A stretch of 23,448 nucleotides of DNA from Mnemiopsis leidyi (Eukaryota > Ctenophora > Tentaculata > Lobata > Bolinopsidae). The position numbers and the translations under genes are program-made. Positions 8,101 to 21,400 of the stretch are shown one piece after another. The notes under the pieces were generated by a model that was given only the letters and a program-made list of their open reading frames with translations, was not told the DNA's origin and did not search any database. Where the stretch lies: contig JH152817.1 in the NCBI GenBank assembly GCA_000226015.1, forward strand, positions 275,728-299,175, read 5' to 3'. How positions within the stretch are numbered: the stretch's first letter is position 1; every line of letters begins with the position of its first letter.

Positions 8101-9396
8101 AAATGGATATTTCGAACAAAATTGTGTTACATTGTGGGTACATTATAATAGCATTCACGAATTTTATGTGATAAATTGCTTCTAAACCAGCGAAATTGTT
8201 TATAGAATGTATTAGAACAGCAATAATTGTGACATGTTTAAGATTGATGTCTGACAAAGCTATTTTGCGGTAAACGAACCCTAACTTAGCTATTGGCTGA
8301 ACTAGTAGCTTAACTAGTAGCTTAACTAGTGGCTAAACCATCTTGACTTAACCATGTTTTCCAGGTGTACCTTATGGAAAGAGGATACTACCATCAAATT
8401 AGGGACGGTAACAGGCGGTGGGAGGAGCGTGAACGTCATGGAATCCCACAGACCTACATGTAGAAGCAGGCAATAGACCCATGTGGTGGTGAAGGATGAA
8501 ATTTCTGATTGGTGTTGTATTTTATAAATGAACACTTTGATATACTATAAGTTATTACACGATTCACGTCAAACATACTCGATCTAGGCTCATTTTGATA
8601 ACATGTTTACATGCACAGGGTGCATTACAGCTGGTTAAATTTAAAAGTTTACACCCTGTAATTTAAAAGCATTTTGAGCTGCTATTTTGGTATATGAAAA
8701 TAATTATTCCACTTTTTACCGCATTGCATTAGAAGTTGTTACACTTCCTTTGAATCAAACATTTTGCAGTACAAGAAGAACTATTGTACTGCACTGCATA
8801 AAACCATGTGATTTGTCGAAAACTTCGTCTAAGTGCGAAGTTTTTATTCATGAAATGTTATATGCCAATTAGTAAAGTAGTTATCACTATTCAGCCTTGA
8901 TTTGATAACTGGAATTTGTCTTCACTAATTCTCTCATAATTGTGCATCGGTTTTCAAAGTGTAGTTGTAATCTAAGTTATAATAATTAATAACCTTTGCT
9001 CTTTGGATCACTCACACTTGTTCTGGCATGAAACCTATTTTAGAAACGGTATATCAAGTTTTCCAATTTCAAGTCTAGCTCAAAGGACTTCATGAATCAA
9101 CACTATATGTGTAACTCGATAGTCATTCATCTAGTGATTGGTATAAAATTCCAAATTGAAATTACTCGCTGAAATTAAAAGATGTACACTCATAGGTGTA
9201 TTACAATTTTCTTCTCCCATCCGAATATCTTACTGTGCTGTATGAAGTACATTGAATTTAAAAATGATGTCTAATGTTATTTCTGTTACTTCAAGGATGA
9301 TTTTAAAGATGGAGTGACCCGACCAAGTAACACAAAAGAGATCAAAGGACGATAAGATCCTGTAATCCTTTATATCGTTGCTGAGGGCTGAGTTTC
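5146..9396. other. Intergenic region upstream of the acyltransferase gene, no gene recognised
   Basis: About 4.2 kb of mainly AT-rich DNA. Short open frames on both strands show no family likeness and were not called. Minor items: a G-run (nine G, A, four G) at 7906-7919; three near copies of aactagtagctt at 8300-8332; and a short ATG frame with a good donor at 7342-7401, treated as a weak exon candidate. The promoter and any 5'UTR exons of the acyltransferase gene should lie here, but I see no TATA or initiator context clear enough to call. Confidence 0.5.
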
Positions 9397-9402
9397 ATGT
9401 AA
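9397..9402 (+). promoter_or_regulatory. Minimal start-stop uORF (ATG TAA) one base before the main ATG
   Basis: The sequence reads tttcATGTAAcATGTCAAAA: an ATG followed at once by TAA, then one base, then the acyltransferase start at 9404. Start-stop elements of this kind are known in other genes to hold ribosomes and lower downstream initiation. Here the effect is inferred and requires that the transcript includes this stretch. Neither ATG has a strong upstream context (T at -3 for the first, A at -3 for the main start). Confidence 0.6.
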
Positions 9403-9403
9403 C

Positions 9404-9434
9404 ATGTCAAAAAAGAGATGGCAGGTTTTTCCAG
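9404..9434 (+). CDS. ZDHHC9/14/18: ZDHHC coding exon 1: start codon
   Basis: The exon encodes [11 protein letters not shown], ending CCAG|GTACTG in phase 1. Exon 2 supplies GA to complete Gly and continues KNRFFC, reproducing the family junction RKWE..PG-RN.F. The match in residues, phase and donor makes this the start exon even though it is only 31 coding nt and 6.9 kb from exon 2. An upstream ATG TAA adjoins it. The 5' boundary of the exon cannot be fixed. Confidence 0.85.
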
Positions 9435-12400
9435 GTACTGTTTTATAGCTGATTCTTAATTTGATTTATAATGCTTTAATTTTTACATAACGTCGAAGAA
9501 AAAATAAGCTAATTAAACTAGCTTAAAAGTTATAAGTCTTCATTTTACTTTCTTATCGTGTTCCTCTGATCCCTGCTAGTTACAAGTGGCAGAAACATTA
9601 AAACTTAAATATGAGGACCGTTTGAGCTTTAAAAATTCATGTTACCCAACAATTTATTCACGGTTCACATGACGCATTATCCACACTCGTTACTACTTTT
9701 ATAACACATTCAAGCTCAACATGCCGAAGTCCAAGTGGTGGAGTGAGCGCCTCTCACTAAAAAGTTCAACATGCTCATTTCACATTCCATCTGTCATTCG
9801 ATTGTCTCCATTTGAACTCCTCGAGTTCCCATGTACATTTAACGTTCTCTATAGCACATAAACGTGTTCTATCATTTCGATTATTTTATGAAGTGACGGG
9901 AAAATTTCTCATAGAACTGTCACAGGTCACTCTACTGCTCTGAAAACTTCGTGTAATATCGACATTTATTTCACTTAGTATTCCATTTACGTGCATTAGC
10001 GAACGGCACTAGTATGACTTAGAACGTTTTAGGCCAGCCTCAAATTATGTAATGACAAGCGGTTTATATCTGTATATCCGTCTTGCTCGAAAGCGTTGGA
10101 AATGGTTATGCCGAAGAGACAATAATGAAATTTCTAAACGTCAAGTTTAGCACGATTCAAAAATTTCCACATTTAAGGAAGCATCTTATGTTTTTTATCG
10201 TGAAGATTTTTGTAAGTAGCCATAAGACCATCTAAGTTGTATACCAATTACATACGTAGATCATGTGCTGGTAATAGGCACATAATGGCTGGCATGACTA
10301 ATGTCGGGTCATTTTTATCAGCATTTTCTCCATTTCCCCATATATCGCCAAATCGCTACATAAACTCATGAATGGTAAACGTGCTAAAATGCTTCAAAGG
10401 GATTTCCTAGATCTCAGGAAACTGTTAGCACACACAACTCGGAAGACAGATTATACCCAACATGTTGAGCTACCATTGCGTGATGTATGGTCCATCATTG
10501 CTGCTCCAATTAGCCTCCTCCTCAGCAGCCAGGGCTGGACCAAACTTCCAATTGCCCGCGCGCTCTCTCTCTTTCCGCCGTAATCTTACCTGCTCTCTCT
10601 ATCCATCCATCTGACTAGTCTTGCTTCCTTTGGAGCATCGATCTGCGGTTACCCGGCCAATTATAGATCATCTTTCTCCCTATTCAGGCTGCGTTCCTTG
10701 ACTCTTAAGATCTTTCTGGGTTCGATACAAGATCTCGTTTGCTAGTGTATTGTCGTTACCTCTGCTTTTACGTCATGTGTGTCTGCTTTCTTCTTGTATG
10801 TATTTCGTTATACAAGTTCTATCTAACAGATTCGTACTGATAGAACCATTTAAACTATAAAGGTACTTACAGATAATGCTATTTGTTTTTAGAGAACCTT
10901 AATCCGTTTTAACACATTCTCCTTACTCGACTTCTTTTTCTTTTTGTCTAATGAATTCTTCGTTGGTTTTGTATCACCTATAACAGTACCCTACCTTATG
11001 AAAATATCACCAGTGTCTTCCAACTAGATGGCACCTTGATTGTGTTTCATCTCTTCAAGATCGATCATGCTTCCTCTCTTCACGACCAAGTCAGCCTACA
11101 CTAAGAAGAAAAAACCGATTGAGAGCGAATATGGTAGGTGCAGAATGCCACGAAGAGTTTTTTTAAGCCAGAGGGTAACATGTTGAGAATCGACTGTTTG
11201 CTTTAGTTTTTAGATAACGTTTAAAAACCTTCTGAAAGTCTTAATTTTGATCTTCATAAGAAACTCTTGCCGAGTAGTCTTCAGCTTAAGGAGCTATTCA
11301 AATTACAAAAGGCTGATATTTCGCACTGCGACTGGGTGATTGCTGAACTACTCATGTTGAAATAAAATTCAAATTTGATCGGATTTCTCTTAATAATCTG
11401 CCTCTGAGCTTTATGATTACTTTACATACCGTTCATGCTATAAAATCTGATTTCAAAAGGGTAAACCCTTCTTGGCCAGATCTGAAAAGTTACAGATTGG
11501 GGGAGGCTAACTTTGTTGGACAATTAGGCCAATTTTGTTCAAATGATATGATTGCGGAAGTGATTAGAGGCCAGACCTGCCCCATTACATGTTATTATCC
11601 GTCCCAGATGAGGTAGAGGAAATTAGGCGAACTCCTCCGTAGATTAACTCCCATTTAGCTAACACGAGAATATCTCAAGTTTACCTTATTCCCGTGGAAG
11701 GCACTGCATTTCTGTTCGATACCCAAGTAGTCATGGGTGGCGGGGCACTTAAGTGTGGACTGTGGGTAATGAACAGATGATGTACCTCAGACAGGTGCTA
11801 GATAATGAGAATCTTGTTATTGGTTACACTTAAGTTACACTGATACTAGTGTTTATGAACGATGATAGAATCATATAACTAGTTTTTACTGTGTGCTAAC
11901 TTAACTTAGTATGTACTAGATGTATAGTATGTACATTATATTTCACGTCTGCTCCATTAAAACAGGTTACACGTTAGAAGAACTTTGTAAAAGTTAACCT
12001 GTCCAATAAAGCTACGTCACATCGACCTGACGTATACAGCCAACTTTCCACTCAAGTCGACTTGGTGAAGCGCGACAATAGATGTGAAAGTTTTGCATGT
12101 TAAACTTTTTACGGTTGAGCAAGGCTATGGCCATGAACTTAGACTCACCAAGATGTTACAATGTTACCCTGGGACTGAAAAGCAATTGCAGTGTCGGCGT
12201 TAACTCGCTACTTGTTTCTCCTGCTTACTGTAATCAGATATTCCTCCTAGTTTAGTGATTATTGATGTGATTAGAGTCGGTAATATTCAGAGTTGTTGTC
12301 TGACGATTTCTACGTACCATACTGGATTTCTGGACGTGTCTTAGTGGGGAAATAATACTGGGCTACTGCTGGACAGGACACACTTACACTACTTCAATTT

Positions 12401-15400
12401 ATCTCATATTGCTACATGTGGCAGATTGTCGAATGAAATTAGAAATTACCTCTAATTCATGGTCTATGGTAAATGCTCCATTTGATAACCTGAAACCATT
12501 CGAAGATTGAAGAATGTATATTGTAAGCTTGTAATACATCAAATTGTGGACCGTAGCCTGAACCATCCTGGACCAATTTGCTATGGTACCTTCTCAGCAA
12601 CAAATTCTACACCAAAGTTCACATTCTTCTGCCTTATAAAGTTATAGGGGCTAGGGCGAGTCATTCCCTCCGACTTTTTTAATCACATTGATAAATCATG
12701 TTAAATTTCGTATTTGAAATAAGGACATGATAAATAAAACACCCTGTAAAAAAGAATGCCATCATTTATTAATCAAGATTACACTCTCTACAAATCCGCT
12801 AGGTCGAACAATAAATGTTGCTTCAACTGTTCGTTGTCTCTGATTAAGTCCACGTTAAAGGTTGACGCAGTAAGACGGCTTGTAAAGGCCAAGGTTTGGT
12901 GTAGTGGTCGTCAAATCATTAATCACGAGTAACGTCGTGTGAGTAACTATACATGCGTCATGTTCGCAAGAACTAGTGTACCACCAAGATACCTATACCA
13001 CATGGAGTTGATTTTCCCTCCCTCACTCTTCTCTCCCCCAAACATTCCCTTTTGTCAACCCCTCTCACGTGTGTGTCATTTGTCCGAAATTTTCATTTGC
13101 TGCAATTCTCTTGCTGCAGTGCATAACCTGACGATATTTTCACCTCTTTGTGAATGAAGAAACTTCAATCTTCCTTGTGCGATTCAGGGGAACTTGTTGG
13201 GACCAGTCAACTGTTTTTCTTCCTAAACTTTCACACTGTAGTTTGTAACAATAAAATTATGGCCACCCCAAAAGCAAATTTTGCCAATTCAAAAGTATAC
13301 AAACGCCATATAATTCTCCTTTTCCCCACCTTAATTCGCCTCTTCTTCCTTTTCTGGTGCTCTCCTGCACCGTTCGATTAATGCCTTCTGTCCAATAGAT
13401 ACCTTATCGCAATCGTAGCTATTTTAAGTGTTTTATGCTCTACGTCTTGTGAATAATAAAAGTTGCACATGCGAAACCTGTAATATTGCCATGATCCTGC
13501 GATTAAAAACTTTTAATGTTTAAAATAACGCAAGGACGTTAGGTATCTCATTACCAAAATAGGAGCTGGAAAGTTTTGTTCCGCTGAATTTAAATTCTCA
13601 TCTGCAAATCCTTAATATCTCTGTATAAAGATTGTTATGGGCTGAAAGATTATCTTTCAAAACTATGAGGATCATTTGGATAAGGGAGATCAAAGAGAAC
13701 TTGGAAAATTACTGGACCTTGTCAGAAATGCGGCGAAGGAGTGAACTAAGACAGCGACGCAAGAAACTGGGTAACAAAGTTTTGAATGGGGCATGCCATG
13801 CATGAGCCCTAGCCCGTCATGACATCAAACTAAAATTTTAAACAATTAAAAGTCTCGATTTAGCACTCATTGTCGTAACAGAATCTAGGAGGTGACGTCT
13901 GATACTAAAGCTCTGTTGAACCGAGCTTCGCAAACCTGCGAAGACAGTCGATCCATTGCTAGTTTATGCTTAGTACGTGGAACCCATCACTATTTAGACT
14001 TTCACCCTTGTTAATAGGAGCTCATTCGATCAGTTCATTCTTCTTTCAGCAAGTTTTTCTCTTATCATGTTTTGTACGATTTAGAAGAATACAAAATCGC
14101 AAATCTAGACCATGGTGCAAATTGTATTGGTTGAAATACATTATAATTGTATTGACTCACCTGCAATACACTGACTTGGCAAGTGAACTGAGGAGTACGA
14201 AGGACTGTGTACTACCTGAACTAAGTGCATTGTCTCGCTACAACTTGAGTTGCTAAGTGGTCTGACGTAGACGGTGCTGGGTCCCTAATGTCAGTATCCA
14301 CCGTACTATAACGTCAGTATCCACCGTACTATAACGTCAGTATCCTCCGTACTATAATGTCAGTATACTCCGTACTATAACGTCAGTATCCACCGTACTA
14401 TAACGTCAGTATCCACCGTACTATAACGTCAGTATCCTCCGTACTATAATGTCAGTATCCTCCGTACTATAACGTCAGTATCCACCGTACTATAATGTCA
14501 GTATCCTCCGTACTATAACGTCAGTATCCACCGTACTATAATGTCAGTATCCACCGTACTATAATGTCAGTATTCACCGTACTATAATGTCAGTATTCAC
14601 CGTACTATAATGTCAGTATCCATGATACCTTAGCTCACCTAGCACTGTGACGTCACGTTAGCATTATCTCATATGTACCACCCCTGACGTCAGTAGCACC
14701 TCCAATAGAGTGACGTGGACGTCAGTTTAAATAGTACGGTAGAAAAATATTTGGCAGTTTTTATTTCGGTACTCTACCGTGGCAATACTATAAAAATGAG
14801 GAGGATAAAATAACTAATATTGGCTGTTTTTCTAAATGATATTGTGAAATTTGGTCATGAGATAATGTTTGTCAAATTTTAGAAAGAACGGCTCTTGGGA
14901 AAGGTTTTCTCGAGACAGTGATTTAGCTTTAAGGAGGGTGATACGACCAATCCATGATCGAGCGTATATATATACATATAAAGTTTAAGACCAGGACCCC
15001 AACCTTGACACAGTTTTGAATTTTCTAGACAGTATATTAGGTAGTCATGACTCATACTGAATCAGCCATGACTCACCTCATGTAAAAAGCAATAGATACG
15101 TACCTGGGATATAACTTCAGATTTTTATCAAATTTGATGTCACCGCGCGCCGCCGTAATGGTTAAGGGCTAGACTTGTCACCTTAAAGTCGTGTGTATTG
15201 TATTTCTACAGCATCCTTTCCAAATGTTATCTCTAAATTTTATAGCAACTCTACCGTTTCAAATGTCCTTCCTCAGGTTGGTGCTTGCTACTAGCTCCTT
15301 TTAGAGTATAATCTGACGAAATAGAAGGACATTTATCAAATCCTTATTTTTACTCAAGCCATATATAAAATACCCGGAACATTGGATTTTAGAAGCCACC

Positions 15401-18400
15401 ATTTAATGTAATTGGTGAAAAATGTAGTTTCACGTGAAAATGCATGTGTTCATCGTTTTTCATCTAGAAATTTTTCATTTTCTTAAACGAGATATTGTAA
15501 TTTTGTTTATAATCCTTTCCAATAAAGCTAATATCCGTGTACTTAACAGAATATCAAATATTGTATTTAAAATTGAGAATGCTGAATGTTAAATGATCGA
15601 ACTGGCGTACTCTATTTCAAAATTCTATTACTCTATTTTGAAACTTTTAATAGCCCGAATTTAGCAGTTATCAAATACCCTATTAACCTGCCATAAGGTT
15701 TTATAAATACTTTTCATCTACAGACACGAACAGCATCTGCAACTGTATGAAACCCTCATAAGTTTCCTCTTTACCCTAAATAAATCAAAAACGGGGATTT
15801 CAAAATGTTATAATATCAAATTTAAATGTGTCCTTACATCGTATTTAAATGTTCTTCCTCACAAGTCGCCGGGCAATGATCGGCTGTATGACAGGTCTGC
15901 CGTGCTGTAGAATGTCATGTTTTATTATCTGCTGCTCTTTGTAGAATCCGTTGGTTATTGTTAATGTAGAATGTAAACTTTGATCTATTGTCAAAGTTTT
16001 GTTTCTTGTATTTTAACTTTAAATGTTTTCACGAGAATATTCCCATGTCGGAGAACAGTTTATTAGTTCCAGGGATTTTCATTTACATTTTACAGATGAT
16101 TTCCTAGTACACATACCTTTCTATCATACTCATCAAGCGAAATTGTCTAAAAATAAATGATCTAAATTCACCAATCGTTAAAGCAGTCAAAACAAAAATA
16201 GGCTCTAATATAGTACAGGATCAGTCACATAACAATGGTTATATTAAAGTTGGTAACATTTGTTACGCTCTAAACGTTTGTGACGTCTGTTCAGACGTTA
16301 GTAACGATTATAACTTTTTTAACGTTCTTAAAACATTTGTGACGTTTCACTTTGTTTCAGGAAAAAATCGCTTCTTCTGCGGAGGGCGGATAATCATGGC
16401 GAAACAGATAAACGTCTTCTTTGTTACGCTGATTCTTCTGCTCGGGGTGTGCGTTCTCTTCTTCGTCTTTGAGTAAGTCATGATTCTATTTGTAGATATC
16501 ATTTCGATCTCCGAAAATTATATTTCACCTCAAGCTCACTAGCATCATCGTCATGTTCCTTGTATACTCATAATTAATCCATGTTGTAATATCTAGTTAC
16601 ATAACAAGTAAGTGTGAGGTAACACGTTTTACTCGACCGGTATAACACCATCACGCGTTTTAAATAATATTTGGCTCATGTCACATTTCTGGTGGTTTTT
16701 GTTCTGTCTCATTATCGCGATGATGACTACTGGAAATACAGTCATTTTATAACTTGATAGCCTAATCCAACTGTACTATATATTTTTCATTTAACATAGT
16801 CATGTTCTTAGTTTAACACACTTTTGATTCATCAGTGAGGGATCTATATTTAGAAGTTAATTAATATTCTCTCCGTTGATCGTATAAAATGCGGTAGATA
16901 TATTTACGGTATGCAATGAAAAACTTGACTATCATCCAAATGTTTACACGTTTACAATTTACATTCGACGACGTCGTATAACATTCGAAGACATTGTAAA
17001 ACAACCTAAAATATAGGGAACACTGCTGCTTTGTGAATAAACTTCCTCAAATTTTCAGAATGCGAGAACAAATACTTGCTCCGAATGAAAGGGACTAATT
17101 ATATATTTTTATACTCTATTCAGATTATTTTATTGTTTGTTTGCTTCCTGTATCTTTAGGCAGTTCCTAGAACGTAATGTAATTTTATTTCGGTTGTTTT
17201 GGTTCCTCCCTTAGAACTGACACATTCCGATATATCACGTGACGAGGGGTGATTGATCTGATTGGCTGATACTGCTGGCTTTATCTAGAAGTGGGAAATG
17301 CACACAAGTACACACAACAGTGTTAGATGTATTGAGGCATCTTATGTGACTGAGAACTAGAATAATGCTAGCAGTATGTATTGTGTTCATTATGATATGT
17401 TCACTAAATCATCCTTGAAGTTTGATGAGATCTGGACCGTTTGCAGAGGCAAGGGATCGCAAAATTACTTTTTTATTGGTCTTATATATATATACAAAAT
17501 GGCTCGTGTTAGCCTTTTAATTTTCGAACCGGTATTTTTCCAGTCTCTAAATTCTGTTAAATACCTAAGGAAAATTCAACTACATAGTCAGTGAAAATTT
17601 TTGATTGAATTGTCTACAATAAATCAAAAGATTTTTCTCAACTTCCAACGTTACAAAAAAATGTCTACTCAACATGATTGAAGAGTGTCCAGTATTATGC
17701 GGGCACAAATAATCTCAACCTAGCAACACGAATTGTGCATTGTCTTGTTTAAAACAAAAGCGATCTGATATACAATATAGTAGATACAGTTTACCTACAA
17801 TTACACAAGTTCTATTATATGTGCAATGTGCATTGTACATGTAATGGAAGTGTAATTTAACATCTAGAATGGAATTGCAGCTGTACATTGTACATCTAGA
17901 AAGCTAGAATTGTAGTGTATTTGTACAATTTAACCGAAAATGGACGTGTGTTGTGTTATTGTACATATTATTTGCAACGAGTAGTACCATAGTGATATCA
18001 CAAGTATAACAGTGGCTGCAGGCCAACTATAATATTGATAAGACGTTCTATTAATTTTGATAACTTGCTCCAACTGTAGATCTGAGTTGTTTGCCCCATT
18101 GCATAATGTACTTGACACAATGTGAGCAACAATGTATGTAAATGTAAAATTACAGGACTTAACTGATCAGGACTTAACTAACTCAGTGTATATGTGTATT
18201 ACTCAGTGTATAAATGTATACCTCTTGTATAATATACTAGCTCTTTTAATTGTTTTTGCCTTTTAACTATTGTAACGGGCGTACAGCACATAAAGTAATG
18301 TGTGTTCAGTAAAATGTACATTTCACTGTGCACAAATAAAATCTGTTTTTGCAGTAAAATGTATAAGCTCGCCATGTGAGTTTGTGTTGTACTTTGTTGT

Positions 18401-21400
18401 TAAGTAAACTGTATCATGTACTGCAGTATCTTGCACTGCAGTACACGCAGTATCTTGAACTACAGTATCTTGTACTGCAGTGCAGTATACACACAGTATC
18501 ATGTACTACAGTATAAAACTGTACAATATGACACACAAGAGATGCACCTGACAGCTGTACTAAGATACATGTGGTTATTGTTTCCATTGAGGCGGGGTCT
18601 GCTGCGGAACGTTTGTATTCTATATTCTAGATATGTATAATTGACTTATAATAGGTTCTCTCAGGGTTTGGGTATGGGAAGTGTCTTAGTTGGTTTATAG
18701 AAGAATAAATCATGAACTGTATATGATCAAGAGTTGATTTGGTGAATCAGGGCCTTGGCAAGGTGAATGATGTTTTCAAAATGTTCAGATGTAAGTCCAT
18801 GAAATAGCTAAGTACGTCAACTTTGTTTCTTTGTTCTTAGATCTGTAATCGCTAAACAATAGAGCCAATATAAAACGTCTCAGTATTATACTACTGTATA
18901 TCATAAAGTATTGATAGACATATTAATGAATGGATGTTGTAACGCCTAACAGCACCCCGTTGAATTGCTAATGAAAGACATTCAATAGAATCAGCGTAAA
19001 GGAAATGATATTATTTAGGCGAAAATATATCTCGTAAAAGTTTGTCTTAAAATATTCCTCTGAAAATTACGAGAAATTCAACGAAATTTCACCTCTCAAA
19101 CAGTGTAAAATGAAGATATTGAACGAATCAGTTATTAATTTATTAATCAGTTATTAATAAATTGTAACCTTTGTAGGTTCATTATGAGAATAGCATGAAT
19201 TACAATTTTACAGTTTACTACAACTGCTGCTGGTGTTACATAAATCGTGATATAAAAAGGGGAGTTGAAATTATTTCTTTCTCGCCGCCTTGCACTTTGC
19301 AGATCTCGTCTGATTCTCTGTAAAGACCTGATACACATATGATACACATATGATACACACGTGGTGCTTTCATCGAAGTGGTGCACATACGTGCACATGG
19401 ACCTACTCTCTTCCATTAAGACGATTTAATCTCGTAATCACATATCAGTACCATGTCCAATATCAGACCTTCAAATTGACAATAACCACGTCCTTTACTC
19501 TGCACCATAACAAGACGAAGATGACACGCGACACAGTTGAAGAGACTACAGCACAACCAGCGTTTATTTTCAGTTCATGTGTGTTTAAAGTAGATGTTTG
19601 TCGTCAATACTTGTACTCAATATTCGTTATCAGTTGTACCGGGTAGTATAGTAAAGCAGTATAGTAAAGATGTTCCCAAGCAAATGAAACGTAAATTGTA
19701 GGTACCTATTAACTGTAAACTTATTTACTGTAAACTTGCATATTATAGATGGAGCCGTGCTGTATGGTACACAGTAAGTGTATACATACAGGTAAATACG
19801 TGTCATGTCAGTCAGTTTACTGCAAGTCTACTCCGAGCATCAGTAAACTGTCGTCTGTGTGTATGGTGATCTGTTTGTGACGTCATAGTAAACTCATTAG
19901 AAGAGAATGTTTCGTGTCTGACGACAGTTGGCTAGATACAAAGTTACAACACTGCAATATTGCTAGATCATGCGTAACGTTACTATTCACTATTTCCGTC
20001 TCCTGATATGATGTTAGTGTTGCCTGAACATTCTCAACATACCCAGTAAATATGTAGTAAGATTTGCATCCATTAAGTCTTAATAGATTTTCAAGAAAAA
20101 ATTACCCTATAAAATAAGACAGTTCAATGTATACAACTAACCGTTTTGTCGATCGTCATCTAAAATCTCGCCGCGCAGCACTTCTCCCATACTAACTAGC
20201 CCCTCTCCCTCAGCTGTGAGTACCTCTCACAGAAAGTACACTGGTTAGTCCCTGTCATCGCCGGTGTGCTCCTGGCCTTCACCCTCCTCTTCCTCTTCCG
20301 CACATCCTTCTCAGATCCGGGCATCCTGCCGCGCGCCACCGGAGATGAGGCGCTCTTCAACGACAGGGGGGCTGACAGTGAGTTCCAAATTCAGCTTTAA
20401 AGTGTTCCTGGCCTCAATGATTTTGTTTGGATTTTCGTTTCATCTGATTAACTCGTGTAAAAGAAGCTGCGAACGTTTGAGTGTCGCTTTATTCCGTGTT
20501 AGATAAAATAGAAAAAAAGAGAACTTTTGTGTGAGTCCTGAAATTGAACTAAAGTTACGATATTTGTATGCTGTACACGTAACAAGAAGCTACGTGTTGA
20601 CATGGAGGGTTAATTACATTGATTGTCATTAAATTGTCCTGCATGCAACTTTCTCGCAAGCTAATCTCCTTGAACAACTGAAGTAAAGTGCATCGTAAAC
20701 TGCACCCCCCACTTTACACCATGACTCCTCAGATAACGTGGATCTGACGCAAAGTTCCGCCAACTTTCGCAACCCGCCGCGCACCAAGGATGTCCAGGTG
20801 AACGGCGAGACAGTCAAGTTGAAGTACTGTTTCACCTGCAAGATTTTCAGACCACCTCGGGCTTCACATTGCTCAATGTGTGACAACTGCATTGGTAAGT
20901 CTTACTTTTACAAAAGTTGATTTTCCCTTACTAGTCCTGCTTTATTTTGTTTTCAAAAATAAATTTGCAGGTTGGATTGTTGACAAAAATTATCCCTTGA
21001 ATGGAATCTCTGGGATGCTTAAATCAAACCTATACAACTTTGGGAATAAACATAAAAGCTTCTACAATCTCACACAACAGCTAACAAAAGATATTTTTTT
21101 CAGAGCGGTTTGATCACCACTGTCCATGGGTTGGTAACTGTGTCGGAAAGCGAAACTATCGCTATTTCTACTTGATGATCGTAACTATTACCATTCTCTG
21201 TATATACGTGCTGGCATTTAGCATCGCTCACATTGTGATGTGTAAGTGCTTCTTGAAGCTTCTTTTTGCATTGTTCTCCAACTGTACTATCTAAGTAGAC
21301 TTTTATTTGCTTGTGTCTTCGTCGAGTAATTTAGTTGCAATAGAGTTCGTGTTCGCGGAACGCGCAACGACGGTTGTCAAGTGGGACATCCTTGCACGCA

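Larger units (their letters stand above)
9435..16360 (+). other. ZDHHC intron 1 (about 6.9 kb)
   Basis: Bounded by CCAG|GTACTG and tttcag|GAAAA. Apart from the 23-bp minisatellite and the CRE-like cluster listed separately, I see only AT-rich sequence and small stem-loops, for example cttcgca/tgcgaag at about 13925-13942. Open frames at 10368, 11413, 12939, 13154 and 13966 have no family likeness I can defend and are not called. Confidence 0.75.
16473..20213 (+). other. ZDHHC intron 2 (about 3.7 kb)
   Basis: Bounded by TTTGA|GTAAGT and ccctcag|CTGTG. It contains a half inverted-repeat element (16588-16624), a degenerate gtactgcagtatcttg repeat (18416-18527), and small repeats such as three near copies of gatacacatat (19329-19359). 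No coding exon or RNA gene was recognised. The protein family has no expected exon here, since exons 2 and 3 are contiguous in the protein. Confidence 0.75.

Noticed and set aside
8008..8105. Inverted gatcatgaccatga / tggtcatggtc motifs as an operator or element end
   Set aside because: Short, mismatched and built from the simple atgacc word; no element boundaries were found.
10690..10745. GGTTCGAT box as a tRNA gene
   Set aside because: The flanking bases do not form a T-arm stem and no A-box or acceptor stem is present at the right distance.
11413..11616. Frame with [14 protein letters not shown] and [11 protein letters not shown], faintly like the protease region of BEL/Pao retrotransposons
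   Set aside because: The likeness is only a few residues; no catalytic Asp motif, no neighbouring reverse transcriptase and no LTR were seen.
19147..19646. Overlapping frames on both strands in ZDHHC intron 2
   Set aside because: They run through small direct repeats (gatacacatat) and have no family likeness; the flanking exons are contiguous in the protein without them.
20264..20506. Ser-rich frame overlapping ZDHHC exon 3
   Set aside because: It is out of frame with the conserved TM2/DPG sequence and runs through the GTGAGT donor into the intron.
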